Shown here piece by piece: positions 20,601 through 28,452 of a stretch of DNA of 64,000 nt. The stretch comes from Candidatus Sulfotelmatobacter sp. (lineage in GTDB: Bacteria; Acidobacteriota; Terriglobia; Terriglobales; Acidobacteriaceae), in contig JAOAPI010000180.1 in assembly GCA_025462865.1 (NCBI GenBank), positions 28,798 through 92,797 of the forward strand, in the 5' to 3' direction. Position 1 is the first letter of the stretch, and each line of letters opens with the position of its first letter. The notes under the pieces are model-generated. The model did no database searches. It was given only the letters and a program-made list of their open reading frames with translations, and was not told where the DNA came from. A program made the translations under genes and the position numbers.

Positions 20601-21018
20601 CCTCCTCTGAAACCTCCGCCTTTGCCTGCGAGGCGGAGTCTTCGTCGGAAGGCGGCGGCGCAACGAATCCCTCCAGAATGGTGGGCGGGTTTCTTGGCGG
20701 GGGCGTATCCAGCACAATGGGCTTCCACTCGGGAGTAATGCGAGCGATATCAGGAGGGGACTGCTGCGAAAGGTCAACATCGCTGCAAGCAGGCCTTCCA
20801 TTGAACGCTTCTTTTGCAGCGATTTGCGCCATGGTTGGAAACGAAACCAACAGGGTGAGTAAGCCCGGTGCAAACACCAGGAGAGATTTCATCAGAGTGG
20901 AGCGACGGGATAGGAAAGGGCGCCAGTTTCGCTCCGTTGAAGCATGGCGGCCAAGAGTCCTGTAGAAGCCAGTCGATCGGACTCTAAAGAGGCCGGTGAG
21001 TACGGAAGCAATAGTCAT
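17665..21018 (-). CDS. Large secreted FIMAH-domain protein with C-terminal CNA-B-like domain
   Basis: The protein is 1117 residues from ATG 21018, which has an AGGAG six bases upstream; the longer frame to 21132 lacks such a site. A 42-residue basic leader precedes the hydrophobic core (MKSLLVFAPGLLTLLVSFPT), so this is a long signal peptide. The central ~800 residues hold many Cys and Asp/Asn-rich loops and no catalytic motif I recognise; about 780-920 looks Ig-like (DTTAPAATISQP). A FIMAH domain lies at about 930-1020 (IANSLASKMAAVKNAIANG), followed by a CNA-B/SdrD-like beta domain to the end (ISGATVSLLNSTKDVVGTA, FYYFATTGGLAIGKTY). It is divergently transcribed from the wHTH-TPR regulator. 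It is probably an extracellular binding or matrix protein. Confidence 0.82.
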   Translation of the reverse strand: MTIASVLTGLFRVRSTGFYRTLGRHASTERNWRPFLSRRSTLMKSLLVFAPGLLTLLVSFPTMAQIAAKEAFNGRPACSDVDLSQQSPPDIARITPEWKPIVLDTPPPRNPPTILEGFVAPPPSDEDSASQAKAEVSEEEIPWNHFTHDFTTKIVPDDPYKNLLSSWQRFPGYTATLSGTDFEAAVECSNLSGVYFGNNRCQVAPPNTDKCPDGTLNDVCVHTDMEVEWENASDMHVNDDNDLKWGALPQFAWPAFGDRVWAEGRWIFDCGHTGVESIANNDLIPNLTDYVKFETEIHPPRALVTFRLNHPAVTDSNSQSNAPASWLPVTGSPVNSYGLTYGPTSVPVTEADIFVSGNGGGANDICNLVPDDCNNWGGHSGPWIPVNDRNYVFDVYPPLTDYATLDPTGTGRTFRVTPPATDASLQWRIVDKSSYIPEHTCGSELSSCVALPMDQDHVLLCLIDANTPPPDQTETSCPTLIPAQPTRVRVILKFAGSSANYFAQSVLVGWDDVPAPPTTLPVRTFQVSLHKVIVEKNGETFPHNGDWRVFVNVGGQWRYISGMASDANTGDCNHSGTFSDNSLTGNEDEDCYSYDSHPWIVSVRQETDINVGVGGFESDEIDSDYCPSSPDPYYGCNFDAESYATLFRANDDRIGTLGIKIPSPNYTGSGMIALTSGSSIAPPRFTTTNTGDLCKLSFPLTCDELQYTVEFSVAEVIPVPAPVSGALQIGDPHYNSYVSSATPFTLSSTDTSAQGFQYRFRRQGDILPTYGSTPFPSFPVHWTNANFATNSTSVNIYLTSAGLADGPYDLQYSANSFANLLETRHVATTILDTTAPAATISQPTATPYTHADILTLSYLVSDGTGSGVKSSTAKMDGSTTLPDNTPVTGNGQMIPLLIMSLGSHTFSVDSVDNVNNSGTNSVTFTIIVTADSLITEVNEFLGLGCIDNAGIANSLASKMAAVKNAIANGQIQAAANILSAFIKEVQVQAGKHISTTCTSGGHQYYPVQTLIGDAQYLLGTLGPQVKADAIVGSVLNSTLVGISGATVSLLNSTKDVVGTAITDVSGFYYFATTGGLAIGKTYTVKVTPPSAYKSSMPTSQTFNWSANAVTLANFGLR

Positions 21019-21308
21019 GGCAGACTCCTGATGGTATTCGGTTGTTAGGTAGGCATCCTGACAGCAGACGGCAATTCCCCAGCCCCGCGCATAATGGCGG
21101 ATTCGGGCTGACTCCTCAATAGCGGGATGCATGTCGCGTTCTTAATTTTCATGTCGCCCCAATCGACTGAATATAGGGAAGATGCTGCAATTCGGGAAAA
21201 GTGAGGTAGAATCCCGAACACGTGCTTGGCGATTCCCCCCCCCACGATTTGATCACTAGGCCGAGCGAAATCGACGCAGTCGTGTCACGGTACGCGACGC
21301 GCGGGAGA

Positions 21309-23234
21309 ATGTCTGTGGCCACGCAGCCCTTTGAAATCCAAAATCCGATCCGGTTTGGGGATGATATCGAACTCGATGCCCAATCCTATAAACTCCGTCG
21401 CGGCGGTCGTGTTCTTAGGCTGGAGCGAATCCCGCTCGAGATTCTGCTCCTGCTCGTCGAGCAAAGGGGACAGATCATTGCGCGGGAGCAGATTGTCGAG
21501 CGGGTCTGGGGCAAAGGCGCCTTTCTCGATACCGACAACAGCATCAATAGCGCCATCCGCAAGATCCGTTACGTGTTGAAGGATGATGCCGAACAACCGC
21601 GTTTCATTCAGACCATCACCGGGAAAGGATATCGTTTTATCGCCCCCGTGCCCGAGTTCGGGGAACGACTGGTGGCGACGGACGTAGACGCCCCTCGAGC
21701 GACGGCACCCGCCGCTCCGCGGACCAGCCTGCAGCGACCCCGGCGAATCGAGTTGATTTTTGCGGGAGGGCTGCTGATTCTGCTGATCGCTGCAGTCGCC
21801 GGGTGGATGCGGTTTCGATCCCCAAGTCCTCAACCCCCCGTTGGACGATTGATGCTGGCCGTGCTCCCTTTCCAGAATCTCACGGGGGATTCCTCGCAGG
21901 ACTATTTCAGTGACGGCCTTACCGAAGAAATGATCACGCAGTTAGGGAATCTCGATCCCAAGCAACTGGGGGTCATCGCCGGCACGTCGGTAATGCACTA
22001 TAAAAATCGCTCGATGCCGCTGGAACAAATTGGCCGAGAACTAGGAGTGCAATACCTGCTGGAGGGTGGAGTGCGTCGCGATTCGGACCATGTGCGCATC
22101 ACGGCTCAGTTGATTCAAGTCAAGGATCAAACCCATGTCTGGTCGCGAAAGTATGACCGGGGATTAAGCAGCCTGCTGGTTGTGCAAGCCGAGATTGCAC
22201 AGGAAATCGCGGATGAGATTCAGCTCACTCTGGGCGATCACAGACCGCTAACACCGGATGCGACGTCCTCACTGACTCCTGAGGTCTACCAGGCCTATGA
22301 TCTTTATCTAAAAGGACAATTTTTTTTAGGTAAGAGAACCGTTCCCGGGTTCCAGCAGGCGATCGAGGATTTCCGGCAAGCTACCACCAAGGATCCCAAT
22401 TACGCGCGGGCGTATGCGGGACTAGCGGATTCCTATGCCCTCCTGACCGGCTACAGCGCAGCGCCCTCCACCAAGTACATGCCGCAGGCCAGGGCGGCGG
22501 CACTGCGAGCCCTGCAGATTGACGACACGCTGCCGGAGGCGCACACCGCGCTGGCTTTGATCGTCCAAAATTATGATTGGGACTGGCAAACCGCGGAGAA
22601 GGAATTTCGTCGCGCGATTGAATTGAATCCCAATTATGCCACGGCCCACCACTGGTATGCCGAGCATTTGATGTGGCGGGGGCAATTCGAAGCCGCGCTC
22701 CGCGAGAGCGAGCGAGCCCGGCAGTTGGACCCGCTTTCCTTGATTATCGCCGCAGATAATGGGGTTATTCTATACAACTCGCGACAATACGATCGCGCCA
22801 TTGAGAAATGGCGTACCGTCCTGGAAATGGACCCGGATTTCGGGCGTGCACACCTGATCACGTCCGCCTACATAGAAAAGGGAATGTACGCGGAAGCTCT
22901 CGCTGTTATCGAAAGTGAGCGTCATCCCGTCGGTCCACCATTCTACTGGGCACTGCTCGCCTGCGTGAATGGACGATCGCAACGAGAATCGCAATCGCAA
23001 CATGCCTTGCAAGAATTGGAGCGTTTCAGCCGGCAACAGCAGATTGACCCTTACATCCTCGCATGGGCTTATGCAAGCTCTGGGAACAAGCACCAAGCCT
23101 TCACGTGGTTGGAAAAAGCGTATGTTCAGCATTCCTATTCGCTGACGGCTCTGAAGGTCGATCCGGCCTACGACCCGCTCCGCAACGACCCGCGATTCCA
23201 GGATCTGCTGCTGCGCGTGGGCTTGGCGCAGTAA
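21309..23234 (+). CDS. Winged-helix transcriptional regulator with TM segment and TPR sensor domain (CadC-like)
   Basis: The protein is 641 residues from ATG 21309, preceded by GGGAG; a GTG at 21222 would add 29 unconvincing residues. An OmpR/CadC-type winged helix occupies about 12-110 (LEILLLLVEQRGQIIAREQIVERVWG and GYRFIAPVPE wing). A single TM helix lies at about 147-168 (LIFAGGLLILLIAAVAGW), then a TolB/FlgO-like domain at about 180-300 (LAVLPFQNLTGDSSQDYFSDGL), then TPR repeats to the end. This architecture is common in Acidobacteriota as a one-component membrane regulator, with DNA binding inside and the TPR sensor outside. It faces the FIMAH gene across about 290 bp and may control it. 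Confidence 0.9.
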   Translation: MSVATQPFEIQNPIRFGDDIELDAQSYKLRRGGRVLRLERIPLEILLLLVEQRGQIIAREQIVERVWGKGAFLDTDNSINSAIRKIRYVLKDDAEQPRFIQTITGKGYRFIAPVPEFGERLVATDVDAPRATAPAAPRTSLQRPRRIELIFAGGLLILLIAAVAGWMRFRSPSPQPPVGRLMLAVLPFQNLTGDSSQDYFSDGLTEEMITQLGNLDPKQLGVIAGTSVMHYKNRSMPLEQIGRELGVQYLLEGGVRRDSDHVRITAQLIQVKDQTHVWSRKYDRGLSSLLVVQAEIAQEIADEIQLTLGDHRPLTPDATSSLTPEVYQAYDLYLKGQFFLGKRTVPGFQQAIEDFRQATTKDPNYARAYAGLADSYALLTGYSAAPSTKYMPQARAAALRALQIDDTLPEAHTALALIVQNYDWDWQTAEKEFRRAIELNPNYATAHHWYAEHLMWRGQFEAALRESERARQLDPLSLIIAADNGVILYNSRQYDRAIEKWRTVLEMDPDFGRAHLITSAYIEKGMYAEALAVIESERHPVGPPFYWALLACVNGRSQRESQSQHALQELERFSRQQQIDPYILAWAYASSGNKHQAFTWLEKAYVQHSYSLTALKVDPAYDPLRNDPRFQDLLLRVGLAQ

Positions 23235-23345
23235 TGCGAAGCCACGTCTTTTCTTTTAAGTTGGGGGTCTAAGTTCGGGCGTCGAGATGCGGAAGCGCGC
23301 GCTCTGCCCGGAACGCTGCACCACCTCGCCAGTTATTCGTGCAGT

Positions 23346-23624
23346 CTAAGGTTTCGGTTTGCGTGTGCCGGGTTCTGTTTTTGAGAGCGGGGGGACGGTC
23401 TGGGCTTTCTTGTCGTTGAGGCTAAGGCCGAACGATGGATGGCCGTAGGTCCCGGAGATCCGCACGGGAACGATTTCTCTTTTCTTCTTTTTCTTGAAAA
23501 AGGGTTCCATAATTTTCAGAAAAAATGATTTGGTTCCGCTGGTGGTGTTCGATATTTTCGAATCCACTTGCAGCTGGCCGGTTGAGCGCTTTCGCATCAA
23601 CCTCTCAGAAGAATACCCTGACAT
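23346..23624 (-). pseudogene. AsmA-like protein, truncated C-terminal fragment
   Basis: Ninety-two residues on the minus strand match the tail of AsmA-family proteins: QVDSKISNTTSGTKSFFLKI, a DPFF-like EPFFKKK, then VPVRISGTYGHPSFGLSL and a charged Pro-rich end. Family members are many hundreds of residues long, so only the last part remains. Similarity fades exactly where the 34-bp direct repeat (23603-23636) begins. Upstream the frame meets a stop within about 50 bp. It is therefore a relic, cut by the same sequence that cuts the integrase fragment at 17.5 kb. Confidence 0.7.
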
Positions 23625-23636
23625 CCAGTCTTCCGC
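23603..23636. repeat. 34-bp perfect direct repeat, copy 2
   Basis: The segment is identical to 17545-17578 in the same orientation, 6.06 kb apart. Flanks on both sides differ between the copies, so the repeat is exactly bounded. It is joined to the broken end of the AsmA-like relic. Confidence 0.8.
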
Positions 23637-23882
23637 AAAGATGCCGAGCCGTTGCCACGTACCGGGTACCGCTCAAACAAGCTTGCGTCGGTTCCGGCCA
23701 ATGCCACCGAATTCCATGCCCTTTTCGCAGCAGCACCGACGGGGGATACATTGACAAAGCCTATCGCTGCCGCAGGCAGAAGGCACCCAAGTTGGCGCTA
23801 TATTGATGGTCGTAAGATCGAGTATCGGCTTGGCGTGCCGCAAGACTTGCCGGATGCGCACAGTTTCGTAGCACAGATGTCA
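23637..23882. other. Intergenic segment, no gene recognised
   Basis: About 245 bases between the 34-bp repeat and the mutarotase-like gene. Several short overlapping frames exist on both strands, but none shows a ribosome site, composition bias or recognisable motif. It may be remnant sequence from the events that truncated the AsmA-like gene. Confidence 0.4.
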
Positions 23883-24944
23883 CTATATCTGAGCGGAGAG
23901 CAGAGTTCGGGCAATCTTCTCAACATCTTCTTTTGACCCGCGAAAGGCCCACAGTTGTGAGCGATCTTCAACGTAGCGCAGTCCTGTATCCCCACCAATC
24001 GCTGGAACGTGATATTCCATTTCACTGAACATTCCCCAGCGGCTATTCACACTGCAAGCCTGTGTGCAGTACCCCCGATCTTCAGGCTCTGTCCAGGGTA
24101 CATCGGCATACTCGCCTGACGGATTGACGAAGAAATTGCGAATGATGAGCGCGCGCTTGTTGCCGGTACCATACATGTAGCCGATACGGCCGGTCGTACC
24201 GGCCGCACGTATTCCGATTTTGTGCTCACCGGCAGCCCGCATCTTGAAGCGCACCAGCCGATCACTTATTGCGAGTTCGTCGCGAAGTTTGTCGACGAGA
24301 CCAAAGTAAATCCTAGGCTCGGTTTTGGAATAGGTCGGAACATAAAGCTCCCCCTGATGGGGCATTTGCGTAAGACTCCACAATCCCACCAGTGGAGCAC
24401 GGTCAGGATCTGGATCAATAATCTTCAAAGACGTCAGAAGAGTATGTCCGGCATATTCAACGTCAGCGATTTGAATATTGCCGTCATAGCGAAGCGGATT
24501 CGGAGCCGAGGCTACGGACTTCGTGATCTCGAGTTCCACGCGCTTCCGCGATCGAAAAGCGTCGATCTTCAAACGATTGATGAGCTTTACTCCGTGAACG
24601 GTCTTCGTCACTTCGTAATTGCCCGGATCAAGGCTGCGCGGTTGCCAATATCCGGCGATATCGATGTCGGGAAACTTCGGGAAAAAGAAGTCGACTTCTG
24701 GAGCAAGCCAAGTCCGGTCTCCACCGGAATTTTGCCAGTCATCACTCGCATAGTACGCGCGAGCGGACTCTACGCTCTCGAGCGCGGAATTCGTCCAGAG
24801 AAAATTCTCTTCACTACCCGGCGCGTAGACCCCGAGAATTCTGCCGCCATAGGGCAAAATGAGCAGACGGGTCCCGTCATCGGTTTGATAGAGCTCGGTA
24901 GTCTTGCCAACTGCATTCAGTGTTGCGACAAGATCTTGAAGCAT
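23883..24944 (-). CDS. Galactose-mutarotase-like protein (DUF6786-type)
   Basis: This 353-residue cytoplasmic protein has no signal peptide. The N-terminal part (LLILPYGGRILGVYAPGSEENFLWTN) resembles the opening strands of aldose-1-epimerase folds. The rest is beta-rich with conserved-looking WLAPEVDFFFP and FFVNPSGEYADVPW blocks. I place it near the uncharacterised DUF6786 group by overall pattern, not by search. It starts 12 bp after the stop of the SDR dehydrogenase gene, so the two are co-transcribed. A mutarotase would supply the right anomer to the neighbouring sugar 1-dehydrogenase, which fits the context but is inference. Confidence 0.75.
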   Translation of the reverse strand: MLQDLVATLNAVGKTTELYQTDDGTRLLILPYGGRILGVYAPGSEENFLWTNSALESVESARAYYASDDWQNSGGDRTWLAPEVDFFFPKFPDIDIAGYWQPRSLDPGNYEVTKTVHGVKLINRLKIDAFRSRKRVELEITKSVASAPNPLRYDGNIQIADVEYAGHTLLTSLKIIDPDPDRAPLVGLWSLTQMPHQGELYVPTYSKTEPRIYFGLVDKLRDELAISDRLVRFKMRAAGEHKIGIRAAGTTGRIGYMYGTGNKRALIIRNFFVNPSGEYADVPWTEPEDRGYCTQACSVNSRWGMFSEMEYHVPAIGGDTGLRYVEDRSQLWAFRGSKEDVEKIARTLLSAQI

Positions 24945-24956
24945 TGTTCAATTCCC

Positions 24957-25817
24957 TTAGACGCCCGGAATATAACCTTTGCCAAAAGTATTGCTGGACT
25001 CTTTTCTGAAGTCCGAGACCAGAGACATGAGTGCCGTCGTCCCTCCATCGGCGACGAGGGTTTGACCGACGATGAACGACGCGTCATCCGAACACAAGAA
25101 AGCAGCCAGTTTGGCAATATCGAGCGGTTCACCGCAGCGGGCAACCGGGATGGCGCGGTACCCTGTTTCCGCGGCGATCTCCTTCGTAAAACCAGGGATG
25201 CACTTGAAGTAGTTTTCCACCGTGACCCAACCCGGTGCGATCGCGTTTACTCGAATCCCCCGATAGGCCAGTTCCACGGCGAGAGATCGCGTATAAGCAA
25301 TGATCGCTCCCTTGGTTGCCGCATATACGGAATGTTCAGGAACGCCCTGCAACCCATGAACGGAGGACATGTTGCAGATAACGCCGCCGCCACGCTGCAG
25401 CATGCCCTCAACCACTCTTTGAGTGAGGAAGTACGGGCCGCGGAAATTGATGTGGAACAGTTTGTCGAATTGCTCGGGCGTCACCTTGAGGAATGGCCGG
25501 TTCATGGTCACCCCCGCATTGTTGACCAAACAGTTCACGCCGTCGAGAAATTCGTTGGCTTGATCGGCAAGCAAAGTCACCTGGTCCAGGACGTCGAAGT
25601 CCGCTTGAAACGCAGTGGACCTGCGGCCCATGGCCTTTACTTCCTCTACCGCGGCCTTTACCCCAGAATCACTTTGGACATAGTGAAATACAACATCGGC
25701 GCCCTGACGGGCAAATTCGAGACCAATTTCATGTCCAATTCCGGTATCAGAGCCCGTGACGAGAGCTTTTTTCCCCTGGAGCCTTAATTCATGCGGCATA
25801 GATAACCAATCCGACAA
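24957..25817 (-). CDS. SDR-family oxidoreductase, probable aldose 1-dehydrogenase
   Basis: This 286-residue classical short-chain dehydrogenase may start at 25817 or at ATG 25799 (MPHELRLQGK). The Rossmann motif TGSDTGIG binds NAD(P); NNAG, MSSV and YAATK provide the catalytic Ser-Tyr-Lys set. The C-terminal GQTLVADGG is typical. The overall pattern is closest to glucose/galactose 1-dehydrogenases of the SDR type, which oxidise an aldose to its lactone. It is the first gene of a two-gene operon with the mutarotase-like protein, and a regulon operator lies at 25949-25966, about 130 bp upstream. The substrate is inferred from the neighbouring galactosidases and lactonase. Confidence 0.88.
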   Translation of the reverse strand: MSDWLSMPHELRLQGKKALVTGSDTGIGHEIGLEFARQGADVVFHYVQSDSGVKAAVEEVKAMGRRSTAFQADFDVLDQVTLLADQANEFLDGVNCLVNNAGVTMNRPFLKVTPEQFDKLFHINFRGPYFLTQRVVEGMLQRGGGVICNMSSVHGLQGVPEHSVYAATKGAIIAYTRSLAVELAYRGIRVNAIAPGWVTVENYFKCIPGFTKEIAAETGYRAIPVARCGEPLDIAKLAAFLCSDDASFIVGQTLVADGGTTALMSLVSDFRKESSNTFGKGYIPGV

Positions 25818-25948
25818 AAACGCGAATTTAGTGGCCGTGTTCGTACACGCGTACTTTTAGCCTGAGGCGGAGGACGTTCGGCTGACTTACGATAACACTC
25901 AACTGCTTCTTGCAGGCTCGCTCACTCGAAGTGCGGCTCGTGAATATT

Positions 25949-25966
25949 GTCGACAATATTGTTAGC
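25949..25966. promoter_or_regulatory. Regulon operator A (GTCGAC-N6-GTTAGC)
   Basis: An imperfect member of the shared dyad, spacer AATATT, upstream of the SDR/mutarotase-like operon. It has the same 6-6-6 architecture as the other sites in the locus. This is the weakest of the two-half sites. Confidence 0.6.
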
Positions 25967-25993
25967 TGTAAGAAGCATCGATGATTGGGTGGT

Positions 25994-26872
25994 TCATCCG
26001 GCAAAACGTGGCTCGTCCATGCCGGTAATGCCTGCCCTCAGGCAAAATAAATCGCCCGACTTCGGGTAGCGGTCCTTTTCCTCCTTCTTCAGTCCGAGAG
26101 AAGCAGAGGTTATGTAGAGTTCATCAAGCTGTTTGCCGCCAAAGGCACAACTGGTCGGGTTAGGGACCGGTAACCGGTATTCACGATCCACTTTGCCTTC
26201 CGGGTTGTACCGCACCACCTTCCAGCCACCCCAGAATGCGCTCCACACGAATCCTTCGCTATCCACCGTAAGGCCGTCCGGTATGCCGGAGTCGGGAGAG
26301 GTCTCAACAAAAGTCCTGCGGTTGGTAATGGTGCCAGTATCCGGCGTGTAATCGTACGCGTAGATGCTATAGCGGAAAGAATCGGTCAAGTACATGATCT
26401 TTCGATTCGGACTCCAGCCAATTCCGTTTGCCACAGTAATATTGTTATCCATCGCTTGCCACGAGCCATCGGCTCGGACGCAAAACAACTCGCCATCCCG
26501 CCCTTTGGGATTGGCATCATTCACGGTGCCCACCCAAAACCGACCGCGACTGTCAGTAGCCGCATCGTTAAAGCGGCAACCGGTTCGGTCGAAAAGTGGA
26601 TCGCAGAGAGGCTCAAGAGTCTTGCGCTGGGTGTCCCACGTGGCAATTCCTTTTCCGGTTGCCGCAACAAAACCGCCTGCCTTCCGAATCCCCAGCGCCA
26701 TTATCGGAATGCCCGTTTCGAACACGTTGGTGCCCCTCGTTTGCGGGTAGAACCGAAGAATCTGATATTGTTCAATGAAGTTCACCCAATAGAGGCACTC
26801 TTCCTGCGAGTGCCAGAGCGGGCCCTCTCCAATCACATTGCGTACTTCAAGGACGTGCTCGACTTCGGCCAC
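25994..26872 (-). CDS. SMP-30/gluconolactonase family sugar lactonase
   Basis: This 292-residue six-bladed beta-propeller belongs to the SMP-30/LRE family. Diagnostic parts are GEGPLWHSQEECLYWVN (metal-binding Glu near the N terminus), DAATDSRGRFWVGT, NGIGWSPNRKIMYLTDS (metal-ligand Asn and Asp region) and PDGLTVDSEGFVWSA. These enzymes use a divalent metal to open aldonolactones in the cytoplasm. Here it would hydrolyse the lactone made by the SDR dehydrogenase. It has its own divergent promoter region with operator B at 26951-26968, shared with the dehydratase gene on the other strand, placing lactonase and dehydratase under one control. Confidence 0.92.
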   Translation of the reverse strand: MAEVEHVLEVRNVIGEGPLWHSQEECLYWVNFIEQYQILRFYPQTRGTNVFETGIPIMALGIRKAGGFVAATGKGIATWDTQRKTLEPLCDPLFDRTGCRFNDAATDSRGRFWVGTVNDANPKGRDGELFCVRADGSWQAMDNNITVANGIGWSPNRKIMYLTDSFRYSIYAYDYTPDTGTITNRRTFVETSPDSGIPDGLTVDSEGFVWSAFWGGWKVVRYNPEGKVDREYRLPVPNPTSCAFGGKQLDELYITSASLGLKKEEKDRYPKSGDLFCLRAGITGMDEPRFAG

Positions 26873-26950
26873 AGTGAGACCTCCCTCCGGGAGCGGCTGA
26901 AATCCGGATCGAACCGCCGCTGGGAATATTTATCAGTCACGCTATCAATT

Positions 26951-26968
26951 GTCAACAAAGATGTTGAC
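26951..26968. promoter_or_regulatory. Regulon operator B, perfect dyad GTCAAC-N6-GTTGAC, in a divergent promoter
   Basis: A perfect 6-6-6 inverted repeat (spacer AAAGAT) sits between the lactonase and dehydratase genes. For the plus strand, its right half overlaps a TTGACT -35 (26964-26969), with GATAAT (26988-26993) as -10 at 18 bp. For the minus strand, TTGACA (plus 26950-26955) is a -35 overlapping the left half. A bound repressor would block both promoters. Confidence 0.8.
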
Positions 26969-27022
26969 TATATTAAGTACCATCGTCGATAATTTCAAGT
27001 CGCGATTTTAGAAATTCCTTCC

Positions 27023-28168
27023 ATGAAAATCACCGCCGTTGAAACCATCTATCTCCCCCGCGGAATCACGGTTCACGCAGGAGCGATCACCTACCTTTGG
27101 GTTCGGATCCACACTAGCGACGGTCTCGTTGGCCTGGGAGAGAGCTATCCAAATGCCGAAGCGGAAGCCGCCATCGTTCATTCCCGGCTAGCCGCCGTGC
27201 TGCTGGGACGGGATCCGAGCGCAATCGACCGGCTCTGGGCCGACATGTTTCTCGCGGTCTCTTATAGCGGCTGGGGCGGCGCAGAGATGCGCGCGATCAG
27301 CGCAGTCGATATTGCCCTGTGGGATTTGTTCGGCAAGGTTACCGGCCAACCGATCTATAAACTTCTTGGCGGAGCGTCGCGCCAGTCCATACGTATTTAC
27401 AACACCTGCTACGACCGCGTTGACTTCAATCACGAACCTGCCCGGCTCGCCGGCGAGCTTCTAGCCAGTAACGTGCGTGCTATGAAAATCTGGCCGTTCG
27501 ATCCGATCGCCAAAGAAACCGGTGGCAATTACATTACGGCGGAGCAACTCCGGCGGGCAATTGAACCTTTGCGGCTGATCCGGGAAAAGTTTGGCGATTC
27601 CATTGACGTCGCCATCGAGTTTCATGGCTTCTGGAATTTACCTTGCGCCATCCAAATCGCAAAGGCGTTAGAGCCTTACAAACCAATGTGGCTGGAAGAG
27701 ATGCTTCCGCAGGACAATCTTGCCGCTTACGCAGAACTCGCAGGTTCCACTGATCTGCCGCTCTGCGTCAGCGAACGACTGATGACGCGTTGGGGATTTC
27801 GCGAACTTTTCGAAAATCGCGCGGCCGCGATCATTATGCCGGATATTTCATGGTGCGGCGGACTCACCGAAGGCAAGAAAATCGCAACCATGGCCGAGAC
27901 TTATTATCTTCCCATCGCGCCGCACAATTGCGGCGGTCCCATTTTGCACTTCGCAACGGCGCATCTCTCGGCCAATCTGACCAACCTCTACATCATGGAA
28001 AGCGTTCGAAGGCACTACAACGAAGAGTACGAGAGATTAGTTACGCAGAAACTGGTCCCAGGAGCCGGTGGTGAGCTGCCATTGCCTACAGGGCCTGGTT
28101 TGGGCGTTGAGTTGAGCGCCGACGTGCTCACCCGCAAAGATGCGATCGTAAGACGGTCATCTGTGTAG
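27023..28168 (+). CDS. Enolase-superfamily sugar-acid dehydratase, GalD-like (mandelate racemase group)
   Basis: This 381-residue member of the mandelate racemase/muconate lactonizing group is close in length and layout to D-galactonate dehydratase. The capping domain runs to about 120, then the barrel. Visible active-site elements are Lys155 (MKIWPFD), Glu199 with His201 in IEFHGFW (the ligand-x-His pattern of GalD/RspA-type enzymes), Glu225 in WLEE, Glu251 in VSERL, Asp274 in MPDISW and His301 in APHNCGGP. Such enzymes bind Mg and remove water from an aldonate to give a 2-keto-3-deoxy acid. Galactonate is favoured because of the galactosidases; fuconate or rhamnonate cannot be excluded. Confidence 0.88.
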   Translation: MKITAVETIYLPRGITVHAGAITYLWVRIHTSDGLVGLGESYPNAEAEAAIVHSRLAAVLLGRDPSAIDRLWADMFLAVSYSGWGGAEMRAISAVDIALWDLFGKVTGQPIYKLLGGASRQSIRIYNTCYDRVDFNHEPARLAGELLASNVRAMKIWPFDPIAKETGGNYITAEQLRRAIEPLRLIREKFGDSIDVAIEFHGFWNLPCAIQIAKALEPYKPMWLEEMLPQDNLAAYAELAGSTDLPLCVSERLMTRWGFRELFENRAAAIIMPDISWCGGLTEGKKIATMAETYYLPIAPHNCGGPILHFATAHLSANLTNLYIMESVRRHYNEEYERLVTQKLVPGAGGELPLPTGPGLGVELSADVLTRKDAIVRRSSV

Positions 28169-28195
28169 CTGTCGCTGACTACGCCGCTCTTGGCC

Positions 28196-28450
28196 TTACG
28201 AAGCGGTGTCCGGCTCATCAGTCAGCATGGCGAGCAACGTGCCCACCGGGACTTTTGCACCAAGTTCCACCTGGATCGTTCCCAGATAGCCTTTTCCCAT
28301 CGACTCGACTTCCATTTCGACCTTATCGGTTTCGACCGTAAACAGAGTTTCGCCTTTATCAACCCACTCCCCGGGTTTTTTGAGCCAACTGGTCACCGAA
28401 CCCTCCTCCATGGTGAGACCGAGCTGCGGCATCACAATTTTATATGCCAT
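28196..28450 (-). CDS. Free-standing lipoyl/biotinyl-attachment domain protein
   Basis: This 84-residue protein consists only of a lipoyl domain. It opens YKIVMPQLGLTMEEG and carries Lys43 in the ETDKVEMEVES turn, the expected lipoylation site. In 2-oxo-acid dehydrogenases this domain is normally the N terminus of the E2 acyltransferase; here nothing follows it. The start is 2 bp after the stop of the E1-beta gene, so it is the last gene of the operon. It probably serves as the swinging arm for the E1 encoded upstream, using an E2 catalytic core and E3 encoded elsewhere, or acting as a mobile carrier protein. Confidence 0.92.
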   Translation of the reverse strand: MAYKIVMPQLGLTMEEGSVTSWLKKPGEWVDKGETLFTVETDKVEMEVESMGKGYLGTIQVELGAKVPVGTLLAMLTDEPDTAS

Positions 28451-28452
28451 CT

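Noticed and set aside
24222..25787. A 521-codon open frame on the plus strand
   Set aside because: It lies wholly antisense to the mutarotase-like and SDR genes, which have clear families and coupled spacing. The product shows no motif; it is a codon-bias shadow.
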